Assembly (NCBI GenBank): GCA_018267795.1
Contig: JAFDXS010000020.1
Coordinates: 1 to 12,144 of the forward strand
From: Bacteroidota bacterium
GTDB taxonomy: Bacteria; Bacteroidota; Bacteroidia; Chitinophagales; Chitinophagaceae
Reading direction: 5' to 3'
DNA length: 12,144 nucleotides
Shown: piece after piece, positions 1 through 7,800 of the stretch
Position numbering within the stretch: position 1 is the stretch's first letter
How the letters are laid out: every line of letters starts with the position of its first letter
Made by a program: the position numbers and the translations under genes
The notes under the pieces: model-generated
What the model saw: the letters and a program-made list of their open reading frames with translations, nothing else
What the model was told of the DNA's origin: nothing
The model's database searches: none

Positions 1-2751
1 GATAGTAACAGCGGCCTTGCCAGTGATTTTGTAACCACTATTACAGCCGATAAGGCCAACAACTTATGGTTTGGAACATTAGGAAATGGTGTCAGCCGTT
101 ATGATGGGCAGGCTTTATCTTACTATACTACCGTACATGGACTGCCGGGCAATCATGTAAGGACCATTTTCGAGGACAAAAAGGAGAATCTTTGGATAGG
201 TACAGACAGAAATGGACTCAGCAGATATGACGGCAATACCTTTGTTAACTATGGAGTGGCTCAAGGATTGCCCAATAATAATATATGGTGCGGAAATGAG
301 GACAAATACGGCAATTTGTGGTTTGGTACCTATGGGGGTGGAATAAGCTGCTATGATGGAAAAAACTTTAAAAACTACTCTATCAAACAAGGCTTACCAT
401 CTGATAAGATACTATTCATCATTAATGACAGGAAGGGTAATGTTTGGTTTGGAACGGATACCGGGGGTGTTGTTTGTTATGATGGAACAGCCTTTATCAA
501 CTATACTACTAGCCAAGGTCTTGTGAATAATAGCGTGTGGTGTGGCTACGAAGATAAAAAGGGTAATTTATGGTTTGGTACCTCAGGCGGTATAAGCTGC
601 TATAATGGCAAAATGTTTATCAACTATACTTCAGCACAAGGTATTGGGAGTAATACTGTTTTGTGTGCCGGAGAAGATAGAAAAGGTAATTTATGGTTTG
701 GGACCGATGGGGACGGCTTGCTACGATATGATGGTAAAAACTTTTACGCCTTTACGACGCGTAATGGACTAGTTGATGACGTGGTGTATGATATAGTGAT
801 AGACAAACAAAACGATGTGGTATTGGGCACAAACCTGGGGGTCTCCGTGCTTAAGGGTTTTGCGCAAAAGCAAAAAAATGGTGAGGATTACAATGGTATA
901 AATAAAATAGCACCGAATAGTGGTGTCTCAAATGCGGAGCTAAAAAAATATTACAGTCCAATCTTTGAAAACTATAGTGAAAAAACAGGCTACCCGATAA
1001 AAGATATAAATGCCAATGCGATGTTTTGCGACAGCAAAGGGATTATTTGGGCAGGGTGCGGAGATAACAAACTGGTAAGATTTGATTATGCGGCAGTATT
1101 TAAGGATACTTTGGCGCCAGTTGCGTTTATTCAATCGCTGAAGATAAATAATGTAGAGATCAACTGGTATGACCTTTTGAAGTATGCCAACAAGCAAAAT
1201 AATAATGCTGATACTATACCAGCGGGAAAAATAGAAGAGGTAATACAGTATGGACATGCACTGAATAGTGAGCCGGGAAAAATGACAAAGGCATTAAAAG
1301 ACATTCAATTCAAAGGACTGTCAGCTTTTAACTTTTTGCCGATCAATTTGGTATTACCCTATAACGACAATGAAATAACATTTGATTTTTCGGCGATTGC
1401 CCCAGCCAGCTATCCCTTATTACGTTACCAGTACAAATTAGAAGGATATGATAAGGAATGGAGCCCGATAACAGACAAAACAACCGCTACATTTGGTAAT
1501 ATTCCTGAAGGAAAATATGTTTTCAGCATAAAGGCATGTAATGTACTGGGAGTGTGGAGCAAACCTGTGTCCTACTCATTTAAAGTGCTCCCTCCATGGT
1601 ATAGAACATGGTGGGCCTATTGCCTGTATGCCCTTTTTCTACTCAGCCTGATAAGATCATATGCCTATTGGCGAGAAAAAAAATTGCAATCGGAAAAGGC
1701 GCGGCTGCAGGAAATTGTGAAAGAACAACAGAGAGCTGAAGAAAAAATAAAGCATAGTGAAATAAGACTAAGACAAGCGCAGGAAATAGCACACCTGGGA
1801 AGCTGGGAAGTAAATTTCGTTACAGGTGTTTCAACCTGGTCGGAGGAGGCATGCCGGATATATGGCCTTGCTCCGAACGACAATTCACAAACTTTTGAGA
1901 GCTGGCAATCTTTTATACATCCTGATGACTTTGACTATGTAATGAAGATGACCAAAGACAGTGAAGCCAGCCTAAGCAATACTGCATACTTTCATAGAAT
2001 AGTGAGAAGAGATGGAACTGTGCGGCACGTTTATTCGCAGGCACAATATGAGTTTAATGAAGAGGGCAAGCCAACAGGCATATATGGCGTAGTGCATGAT
2101 ATAACAGAACTGAAAGAACATGAGGAAGAAGTACGAAAAAGCAATGAACGATTTAAACTGGTGATGAAGGCCACACGTGAGGCAATAATAGACTGGGATA
2201 TTGAAAGTGATACGACAGTGTGGGGCGATGCGTTTTATGAATTGTTTGGATATAGCCAAAGTACATCTCATGACCATTTATGGTCGGAGAACATACATCC
2301 TGATGATAAGGCAAGGGTAATGAGCGATTTGCAAAAAGCAATGCACAATAAATCTAACGATGTGTTTTTTGCGGAATTCAGATTCCTGAAAGCTAACAGG
2401 GAAGTAGCCTATGTGCAACATACGGCAATATTTATAAGGGATAAAAATGGCAAGCCTATAAGAGCGATAGCCTCCATGGTGGATGTAACTACTGCGAGAG
2501 AAAGGCTTCGCAAAATAGAAGCGCAAAATGCCGCATTAAAAGAGATAGCATGGATACAGGCACACCTGGTACGTGCACCACTTGCGAGCCTGATGGGCCT
2601 GGTAGCGCTAATGAAATATAAAGAGGAATATGGTATAAACGAAGCTGACCTAATAGAAAAGATTGAAACTGAAGCCCGCAATCTGGATGAGATAATAAAC
2701 ACTATTGTGAAAAAGGCCGAAGCAATAAAATCTGATTTGAAAGACGATTAA
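1..2751 (+). CDS. Transmembrane two-component-type sensor (Reg_prop propeller, Y_Y_Y, two PAS, DHp-like end), 5'-partial
   Basis: The frame is open from base 1, so the true start lies upstream; 916 residues are visible (codon 1 at base 1). Order: at least seven propeller blades of about 42 residues, each with an N-L-W-F-G-T-type strand (codons 21-277), a further degenerate blade near 348, a Y_Y_Y domain (about 456-530), one membrane helix (about 539-557), a charged coiled coil, PAS domains at about 590-704 and 717-834, and a short helical end carrying an H-box-like A-H-L-V-R-A-P-L with His855. The stop follows 61 residues after that histidine, so no HATPase_c domain is present. Known for the family: the propeller and Y_Y_Y sense a ligand in the periplasm and signal through the helix to the cytoplasm. 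Inferred: this protein cannot autophosphorylate alone and may need a partner kinase. An in-frame ATG at 256 lies inside the propeller and is not the start. The downstream gene is convergent, 6 bp away. Confidence 0.9.
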   Translation, partial: DSNSGLASDFVTTITADKANNLWFGTLGNGVSRYDGQALSYYTTVHGLPGNHVRTIFEDKKENLWIGTDRNGLSRYDGNTFVNYGVAQGLPNNNIWCGNEDKYGNLWFGTYGGGISCYDGKNFKNYSIKQGLPSDKILFIINDRKGNVWFGTDTGGVVCYDGTAFINYTTSQGLVNNSVWCGYEDKKGNLWFGTSGGISCYNGKMFINYTSAQGIGSNTVLCAGEDRKGNLWFGTDGDGLLRYDGKNFYAFTTRNGLVDDVVYDIVIDKQNDVVLGTNLGVSVLKGFAQKQKNGEDYNGINKIAPNSGVSNAELKKYYSPIFENYSEKTGYPIKDINANAMFCDSKGIIWAGCGDNKLVRFDYAAVFKDTLAPVAFIQSLKINNVEINWYDLLKYANKQNNNADTIPAGKIEEVIQYGHALNSEPGKMTKALKDIQFKGLSAFNFLPINLVLPYNDNEITFDFSAIAPASYPLLRYQYKLEGYDKEWSPITDKTTATFGNIPEGKYVFSIKACNVLGVWSKPVSYSFKVLPPWYRTWWAYCLYALFLLSLIRSYAYWREKKLQSEKARLQEIVKEQQRAEEKIKHSEIRLRQAQEIAHLGSWEVNFVTGVSTWSEEACRIYGLAPNDNSQTFESWQSFIHPDDFDYVMKMTKDSEASLSNTAYFHRIVRRDGTVRHVYSQAQYEFNEEGKPTGIYGVVHDITELKEHEEEVRKSNERFKLVMKATREAIIDWDIESDTTVWGDAFYELFGYSQSTSHDHLWSENIHPDDKARVMSDLQKAMHNKSNDVFFAEFRFLKANREVAYVQHTAIFIRDKNGKPIRAIASMVDVTTARERLRKIEAQNAALKEIAWIQAHLVRAPLASLMGLVALMKYKEEYGINEADLIEKIETEARNLDEIINTIVKKAEAIKSDLKDD
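61..831 (+). repeat. Tandem propeller-blade repeats with 126-bp period
   Basis: The codons for the N-L-W-F-G-T-type strand begin at 61, 187, 313, 439, 565, 688 and 814. Spacing is exactly 126 bp except for one 123-bp unit (565 to 688) that has lost a codon in the G-G turn. These are Reg_prop blades of the sensor gene. The array continues upstream of the window, because the first visible blade is already complete at its strand. Confidence 0.85.
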
Positions 2752-2757
2752 TGGTGC

Positions 2758-3348
2758 CTATCGTATCTCTATGTTTTTAGTTGCTGCATCCATGTTTTCT
2801 TTCTTGGGCAAAAATATCTGCAGGATGCCGTCTTTGTATATAGCGCTAATACTGCCGGTATCTATTACATTGTCGATAGTAAAGCTGCGTATAAAAGAGC
2901 GCAGCATATATTCCCGGCGAAGCCAATTATCATGTTTACTATTGCTTTTTGACTTTTCATCGTAGGATACTGTGAGTAAAGAACCTTCTACATCGATCTT
3001 GAAGTCGTCTTTGAGCAAGCCCGGCGCTATTACGTGTAATTCATAGAGCTTATCTGCATCACGAATGTTAACCTGTACGAGACGGGGATCGCCGGAATTG
3101 CTGATATCGGCAAACAAGCGATATTGCTTTTGTTTGATGGGTTTCGTGACATTGTATTTGTATTGCTTAATGAAATTCCTTTTATACCAGGACAGAGCAG
3201 GATTTCTTAATAATGCGATAATGCAAGCAAATGCAAAAGCTTTTAACGCTATTTCCCTATAATCGCCTTTAACGTCAATAAATAAAAGAAACTCTGCTGC
3301 AACAATCAAAGAGACAACAAATGCCAGGGCTGTTTTTTTATATGACAT
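2758..3348 (-). CDS. Membrane-anchored small heat-shock protein (Hsp20/alpha-crystallin domain)
   Basis: 196 residues. Residues about 91-185 form an alpha-crystallin domain: A-P-G-L-L-K-D-D-F-K-I at 108-118, the late A-I-Y-K-D-G-I-L-Q-I-F-L-P-K-K strand at 169-183, and a C-terminal I-E-I (193-195) matching the I-x-I tail that links subunits in Hsp20 oligomers. Hsp20 proteins are ATP-independent holdases. What is odd is the N-terminus: two hydrophobic helices (about 6-24 and 33-48) separated by a short acidic turn, then a very basic segment (about 55-75). The positive-inside rule would put the chaperone domain in the cytoplasm, tethered to the inner membrane (inference). Ordinary bacterial Hsp20 proteins are soluble and about 140-160 residues long. 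The start is an ATG with no clear Shine-Dalgarno. No CIRCE element was seen upstream. The gene ends 6 bp from the convergent sensor gene. Confidence 0.82.
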   Translation of the reverse strand: MSYKKTALAFVVSLIVAAEFLLFIDVKGDYREIALKAFAFACIIALLRNPALSWYKRNFIKQYKYNVTKPIKQKQYRLFADISNSGDPRLVQVNIRDADKLYELHVIAPGLLKDDFKIDVEGSLLTVSYDEKSKSNSKHDNWLRREYMLRSFIRSFTIDNVIDTGSISAIYKDGILQIFLPKKENMDAATKNIEIR

Positions 3349-3696
3349 GGCTTGTTTGCGTTGAAGTTTTCATAGTCTTTTGTAGTTAGGTCTTTATTCA
3401 GCTACGCAATGCGAAATCATATTAAACTATCCATATAAAAAATGAAAAAGGAGTTTAACTACTCAAAAAATCAGAGCTATGGTGGCGATTGCCAAAAAGG
3501 ATCTGAGGGTTTTATAGGATTATTAATATATGTAAATTGTTTTCAGGTTTTAAAGGTAAGGAAAACTTTATTTAATATAACAAGCAGTGTATCAAATAAA
3601 TGTAAACAATTTTGTTAAGGGCAAATATATTACTACCCGTTAATAAACTGTATAGGGATTATTTATATTAAGGTTTTCAGAAGAGGTTATAAAGAA
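3349..3696. other. AT-rich intergenic region with no gene seen
   Basis: About 350 bases between the start of the Hsp20-like gene and the terminator of the NHL gene. No ORF of useful length is present on either strand. It must hold the promoter of the Hsp20-like gene, but no TAnnTTTG box was found there. It contains an imperfect symmetrical inverted repeat at 3471-3506 and a 9-bp inverted pair (AAATTGTTT near 3534, AAACAATTT near 3604). Neither resembles a known RNA family to me. Confidence 0.5.
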
Positions 3697-3730
3697 GGGC
3701 AGTGCATACAATGCACTGCCCTGTTTTTTT
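3697..3730. terminator. Strong hairpin terminator downstream of the NHL/T9SS gene
   Basis: A perfect 11-bp stem (3697-3707 with 3711-3721, GGGCAGTGCAT arm) closes a 3-base loop. It lies 12-45 bases past the stop codon of the minus-strand NHL gene and so probably ends that transcript. On the minus strand the stem is preceded by seven A and followed only by TTCTTTAT. The clean T-run (TGTTTTTTT) is on the plus-strand side, so it may act in both directions. Confidence 0.8.
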
Positions 3731-3741
3731 AAACAGAAAGA

Positions 3742-6402
3742 CTATTTCTGAACAACAAAACGAATGGCTGCGGTGCCCCCATCGTTTGTTATTAAATGCA
3801 AGGTGTACATACCAGGACTGAGGCCAGGTATAAAAAATTCGTTGTTTAAAATACCTGCCTGAATATATACAGTGCCGTTATAAACCTGCTGACCTATGAC
3901 GTTTGTTATTTGAAACGAAGCGGGACCGGTGTGAGATTCATTAAGAGCAGCATGCAACATGAAATTGCCCTGGTTAGGATTGGGGTAGAGTGTGAGTGTG
4001 CCGGCAAGGTTGCCTACCTGTGCAACGGCAGTTTTGCTGCGCATAGTGAGGCTATTGCTGGTGCCTGATACAGCGGAAAGACATTGTGCATCGCTAAACA
4101 TAACACAATGAATAATATCGCCTACGGCTACATCGTTAGTTACATAAACATTGGTATCGATACCGGGGATCTTGTGTGTATTCTTATACCATACGTAGGT
4201 GGGGTGCTTACCTCCATTGACCGGGTGCGCGGTGAATGTAACTGTGGTGCCGGGTATAGGGATAACATTAGGACTATCTGTGATGGTAACAGATGGTGTG
4301 GCCGGTGGAAGAAGATGAAGCGTGTCGTTGTTGGTATAAACATATGGTGACATGGGACAAACATCTTGGCTGGTAACAATACATGCTATACGATCGCCGT
4401 TGCTTATACTGTCCGGAAGAAGCATTACAGTGTCCTTTATTGCCCCAACAATATTTTTGCCGTTCCGTATCCATTGATAAGTGGGAGGAATAGTATAACG
4501 TGTAGCGCGAACCATAAATACAGCTACATTGACTTTTTCGCAGAGTGTATTTCCTACGAGGGCAGTGATATTTGCGTCGATACTAGGATGAGATGGGACG
4601 ACTGTTATGCCAATCTTGTTACTAGTGGTATCTCTTGGGATAGCACAACCATCAAGACTTATAATGGTGCATTTTACGGTATCGCCAGTATTGAGTAACG
4701 CACCATAAGTATGAAACTTGTTGCTATTGGCCCCAACAGTATCTCCATTTACCTGCCAAATAAAAGTAGGGGTATTAGCATAGCCTGATACTATGGCTGT
4801 AAAGGTATCGAGAGTATAAGTGCAAAGGTATGGGTAGCCATTGTCCTTGATAGTGACAGAAGGTGTATAAGCATGCAATGTGTCGATTTGTAACGAGTTG
4901 CCAGAAGTAACTATAGATGGAGATGCGCAGCCGAGGCTGCTGGTCATGACGCAACTAACACTATCGCCCCTGTGAAAATCGGTATCAATAAAAGGAGTTA
5001 ATAAATCTGTTGTTGCAACATTTATACCGTTTACTTTCCATTGAAAAGACGGATTGTCGCCACCGTTAACTGGTGGATTTGAAAAAAATGATATACTCTT
5101 CATACCCGGGCATATGGCAACCATAACCCGAGGTATTTTTACACTACTAGGTGAACCTATGGAAAATAAAGGTGTAACTGTGAGCGTAATAGTATCATTA
5201 GCAGCAGTGCTACTATTACTGAAAGTAGTAACAGTAGCGGTGTATATGCCAGTATCAACAGGCGTGAAAGTATTACGTATGGTATCTGTAAACTTCTGAA
5301 TGCGTTGATTATTGTAGTCAGCAACATAAACATTGTTTCGAGTATCGAGTGCAATGCCTTGCGGGGCGTCTAATAAAGCAGCTGAACTACCACTGCTGCC
5401 TGTAGCACTGCCACCTATAGTAATGCCGCCGGAGGCACCTGATGGCCATAACTGAATACGATTGTTACCGGCATCTGTAATGTATATGTATCCACGGCCA
5501 TCTACTGACACAGCAGATGGAGCATTTAACAATGAAGCTGAAGTACCTGAAGTGCCGGAAGAACTCCCTGCTACCGTGCTGCCTGATGAAGCACCTGAAG
5601 TCCATTTTTGAATGCGGTTATTGCCAGCGTCAGCCACGTAGATATTCGCTGAAGCATCTACAAATAATCCGCGGGGATTATTAAAAAGAGCAGCGGTGCT
5701 GCCAGCAGTGCCTGAGGAGCTGCCGGCTATGGTACTGCCGGAAGTAGCGCCTGAAGCCCATTTCTGAATACGGTTGTTACCAGCATCAGCGATATATAGA
5801 TTGCCTGTTGCGTCTCTGAAAACAGCTACAGGATTATTTAAAAGAGATGCAGAACTACCGGAGGTGCCGGAAGAGCTGCCTGCTACGGTAGTGCCGACAG
5901 TATCACCCGCTTTCCATTTTTGAATGCGGTTGTTGCCTGCATCGGCGATGTAGAGATTGCCGGCTGTGTCAACAAAAATACCTGCGGGATTATTTAGTTG
6001 CTTTGCCGTGCTGCCAGCAGTGCCTGTACCGGCAACGGTGATGGTGAGCGAATCTGTGCGTTTTTGAATGCGGGCATTTAGCTTATCTGCTATGTATATA
6101 TTGCCATGCTTATCTACAAACACAGCATCAGGGCCATGCAGATAGGCGCCGGTAGTGCCCGCAGTATCTGTAACGCCAACGGCAGTAAAGGCACTTGTTT
6201 GCCAAAAGGCAGAGTCTGTTTGTAAGACAGTGGTTCCTTTTTTCCAGGTAATTTTTGCAGGGTTAATGCTGCTATAGCAGGTGTGTGTGTGGCCGGGGCA
6301 CCGAGTGCCTGAGATGGAAACTACAGGAGTTTGTGCTGTGACTGTACAAGGCAGGCCAAGCAAAGCAGCCAATAGCATACAACGTGTAGAAAATTTAATC
6401 AT
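3742..6402 (-). CDS. Secreted NHL-repeat / Ig-like protein with T9SS C-terminal sorting domain
   Basis: About 886 residues from the ATG at 6402; a TTG codon directly before it gives a one-codon longer reading that I reject. A signal peptide covers residues 1-23 (cut before Q-T-P-V-V). Next come six NHL blades ending in variants of A-D-A-G-N-N-R-I-Q-K-W (about residues 90-370), which form one six-blade propeller. A short Ig-like stretch (D-T-G-I-Y-T-A-T-V-T) follows, then four repeats of about 94 residues, each with a W-x-x-N-G-like strand and a G-D-x-x-x-C-x7-C motif. The last ~90 residues are a type A T9SS sorting domain: L-Y-P-N-P-N-Q-G-N-F, then P-G-M-Y-T-L-H-L and a final R-F-V-V-Q-K. Known: such domains send cargo through T9SS to the cell surface or medium. 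Inferred: an adhesive or binding role; no catalytic residues are visible. It is monocistronic with its own terminator. Confidence 0.9.
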   Translation of the reverse strand: MIKFSTRCMLLAALLGLPCTVTAQTPVVSISGTRCPGHTHTCYSSINPAKITWKKGTTVLQTDSAFWQTSAFTAVGVTDTAGTTGAYLHGPDAVFVDKHGNIYIADKLNARIQKRTDSLTITVAGTGTAGSTAKQLNNPAGIFVDTAGNLYIADAGNNRIQKWKAGDTVGTTVAGSSSGTSGSSASLLNNPVAVFRDATGNLYIADAGNNRIQKWASGATSGSTIAGSSSGTAGSTAALFNNPRGLFVDASANIYVADAGNNRIQKWTSGASSGSTVAGSSSGTSGTSASLLNAPSAVSVDGRGYIYITDAGNNRIQLWPSGASGGITIGGSATGSSGSSAALLDAPQGIALDTRNNVYVADYNNQRIQKFTDTIRNTFTPVDTGIYTATVTTFSNSSTAANDTITLTVTPLFSIGSPSSVKIPRVMVAICPGMKSISFFSNPPVNGGDNPSFQWKVNGINVATTDLLTPFIDTDFHRGDSVSCVMTSSLGCASPSIVTSGNSLQIDTLHAYTPSVTIKDNGYPYLCTYTLDTFTAIVSGYANTPTFIWQVNGDTVGANSNKFHTYGALLNTGDTVKCTIISLDGCAIPRDTTSNKIGITVVPSHPSIDANITALVGNTLCEKVNVAVFMVRATRYTIPPTYQWIRNGKNIVGAIKDTVMLLPDSISNGDRIACIVTSQDVCPMSPYVYTNNDTLHLLPPATPSVTITDSPNVIPIPGTTVTFTAHPVNGGKHPTYVWYKNTHKIPGIDTNVYVTNDVAVGDIIHCVMFSDAQCLSAVSGTSNSLTMRSKTAVAQVGNLAGTLTLYPNPNQGNFMLHAALNESHTGPASFQITNVIGQQVYNGTVYIQAGILNNEFFIPGLSPGMYTLHLITNDGGTAAIRFVVQK
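5305..6075 (-). repeat. NHL-blade tandem repeats with exact 156-bp period
   Basis: The codon next to the conserved arginine of the N-N-R-I-Q motif sits at 5305, 5461, 5617, 5773 and 5929, exactly 156 bp (52 residues) apart; the outermost blade, at 6073, is 144 bp away. The linkers are S/G/T/A-rich and near-identical (T-V-A-G-S-S-S-G-T-S-G type). The DNA of neighbouring units is also visibly similar, so the array looks like recent tandem duplication within the gene. Confidence 0.85.
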
Positions 6403-6529
6403 CAAAAAGGTGTTTATGGTGGTTTATAACAATGAGTTATTTTATTGAAAAATTAAAATAACAAATGGTTATTCTATTGTAAGAAAAGAAAAATTATTGA
6501 TAAATGCAATATGTGTAGGGTTATGAAAC

Positions 6530-6562
6530 AAAAAAGGGTCTGAACGATTGTCCAGACCCTTT
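6530..6562 (-). terminator. Rho-independent terminator of the acyl-CoA dehydrogenase gene
   Basis: Stem GGGTCTG (6536-6542) pairs with CAGACCC (6553-6559) around a 10-base loop, and A/T pairs extend it. Read on the minus strand, the stem is followed directly by six T (6535-6530). It starts about 25 bases past the stop codon of the minus-strand dehydrogenase, the classical position. Confidence 0.85.
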
Positions 6563-6586
6563 GATGAATTAATTAAGATAAGTAAA

Positions 6587-7729
6587 TTAACCTTTAAGTA
6601 CAGTGCGGCTGATGACAATGCGCTGTACCTCGCTGGTGCCTTCGTATATCTGCGTGATCTTGGCATCGCGCATGAGGCGCTCTACGTGGAATTCTTTTAC
6701 ATAGCCATAGCCACCGTGTATCTGTACTGCCTCGTTGGTAACCCACTGAGCAATATCGGATGCATACAGCTTGGCCATAGATGCTGCAAGCGTGTAGTCC
6801 TGGCCCTGGTCTTTAACCCATGCAGCTTTGAGGCAAAGCAGGCGGGCTGCTTCTACGGCAGTTGCCATATCTGCGAGCTTGAACGCTACAGCCTGGTGAT
6901 TAGATATTTCCGTACCGAAGGCTTTACGTTCTTTAGAATATTTTAAAGCCAGCTCGTAAGCACCGCTGGCAATACCCAGTGCCTGAGCCGCTATGCCTAT
7001 ACGGCCACCCGCGAGCACCTTCATAGCGAAAGTGAAACCAAAGCCATCATCGCCGATGCGGTTTTCTTTAGGCACCTTTACGTCCTGGAACATGATGCTG
7101 TGTGTGTCGCTACCGCGGATACCCAACTTATTTTCTTTAGCACCTACAGTAACGCCGGGGCTATCCTTTTCTACTATCAGTACGTTGATACCTTTGTGGC
7201 CTTTTTCAGGATAAGTTTGTGCTATAACGAGGTAATAAGATGCAGAGTTACCGTTGGTAATCCAGTTCTTAGTACCATTTAATAGATAATAGTCACCCTT
7301 ATCTTCAGCAGTGGTGCGCTGAGAAGTAGCATCAGAGCCAGCTTCGGGTTCGCTAAGCAGGAAAGCGCCCAGCTTTTGGCCTGAAGCTAACTGCGTAAGG
7401 TATTTTTGCTTTTGTTCTTCGTTGCCATATTTTTCCAAGCCCCAGCATACGAGCGAGTTATTTACACTCATACAAACAGAAGTAGAAGCATCTATCTTGG
7501 ATATTTCTTCCATAGCCAAAACATATGAAACAGTATCCATGCCAGAACCGCCGTACTTAGGATCAACCATCATGCCTAAAAAGCCAAGCTCACCCAGTTT
7601 CTTTATCTGCTCAACAGGGAACTTTTGTTTTTCATCACGCTCGATAACGCCTGGAAGTAATTCATTCCTTGCGAAATCGCGGGCTGCCATTTGTACTGCA
7701 ATCTGCTCTTCTGAAAGTTGGAAATTCAT
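6587..7729 (-). CDS. Acyl-CoA dehydrogenase (short-chain/butyryl-CoA type)
   Basis: 380 residues, the usual length. It oxidises acyl-CoA to trans-2-enoyl-CoA with FAD, passing electrons to electron-transfer flavoprotein; the pathway is fatty-acid or branched-chain amino-acid breakdown in the cytoplasm. Visible signatures: L-S-E-P-E-A-G-S-D-A at 125-134 (first family signature, flavin and substrate contacts), G-I-R-G-S-D-T-H around 203-210, I-H-G-G-Y-G-Y at 337-343, and the catalytic base Glu363 in Q-I-Y-E-G-T-S-E-V-Q-R. That glutamate position is the one used by short- and medium-chain enzymes rather than isovaleryl- or long-chain ones. Exact chain length cannot be read from the sequence. The start is the ATG at 7729, about 35 bases downstream of a good promoter box. 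The gene appears monocistronic and is divergent from the sigma-factor operon. Confidence 0.95.
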   Translation of the reverse strand: MNFQLSEEQIAVQMAARDFARNELLPGVIERDEKQKFPVEQIKKLGELGFLGMMVDPKYGGSGMDTVSYVLAMEEISKIDASTSVCMSVNNSLVCWGLEKYGNEEQKQKYLTQLASGQKLGAFLLSEPEAGSDATSQRTTAEDKGDYYLLNGTKNWITNGNSASYYLVIAQTYPEKGHKGINVLIVEKDSPGVTVGAKENKLGIRGSDTHSIMFQDVKVPKENRIGDDGFGFTFAMKVLAGGRIGIAAQALGIASGAYELALKYSKERKAFGTEISNHQAVAFKLADMATAVEAARLLCLKAAWVKDQGQDYTLAASMAKLYASDIAQWVTNEAVQIHGGYGYVKEFHVERLMRDAKITQIYEGTSEVQRIVISRTVLKG

Positions 7730-7769
7730 ATTTGATAAAAAATTGTTGTATGTTCTGAAAATAACGCTG

Positions 7770-7800
7770 CAAACCTACGTTATTATAAAGAAAAAAAGAA
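7770..7800 (-). promoter_or_regulatory. Bacteroidota-type promoter for the acyl-CoA dehydrogenase gene
   Basis: Read on the minus strand, TAGGTTTG (7777-7770) is a perfect match to the Bacteroidota -7 box TAnnTTTG. The -33 region about 19 bases upstream is a T-run rather than a strict TTTG. A start site near 7763 would leave a leader of about 34 bases before the ATG at 7729. The box is seen directly; promoter activity is inferred. Confidence 0.55.

Noticed and set aside
256..258. ATG at 256 as the start of the sensor gene
   Set aside because: The same frame is open back to base 1 and encodes two further propeller blades with the 126-bp period, so the gene begins upstream of the window.
3534..3612. 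9-bp inverted pair AAATTGTTT / AAACAATTT as mobile-element ends
   Set aside because: A/T-only words separated by about 60 bases with no flanking target duplication or transposase; expected by chance in such AT-rich DNA.
4084..4698. Plus-strand ORFs of 88 and 110 codons
   Set aside because: They are antisense to the Ig-like repeats of the NHL/T9SS protein; codon content mirrors the real gene and no domain is visible.
5305..6075. CRISPR-like array
   Set aside because: The regular repeats are 156 bp apart with coding continuity and decode as NHL blades; there are no short palindromic repeats with unique spacers.
6403..6405. TTG start of the NHL/T9SS gene
   Set aside because: It lies directly before an ATG; the ATG gives a normal signal peptide and is the simpler choice.
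6548..6946. 132-codon plus-strand ORF
   Set aside because: It is antisense to the conserved C-terminal half of the acyl-CoA dehydrogenase and overlaps its terminator.
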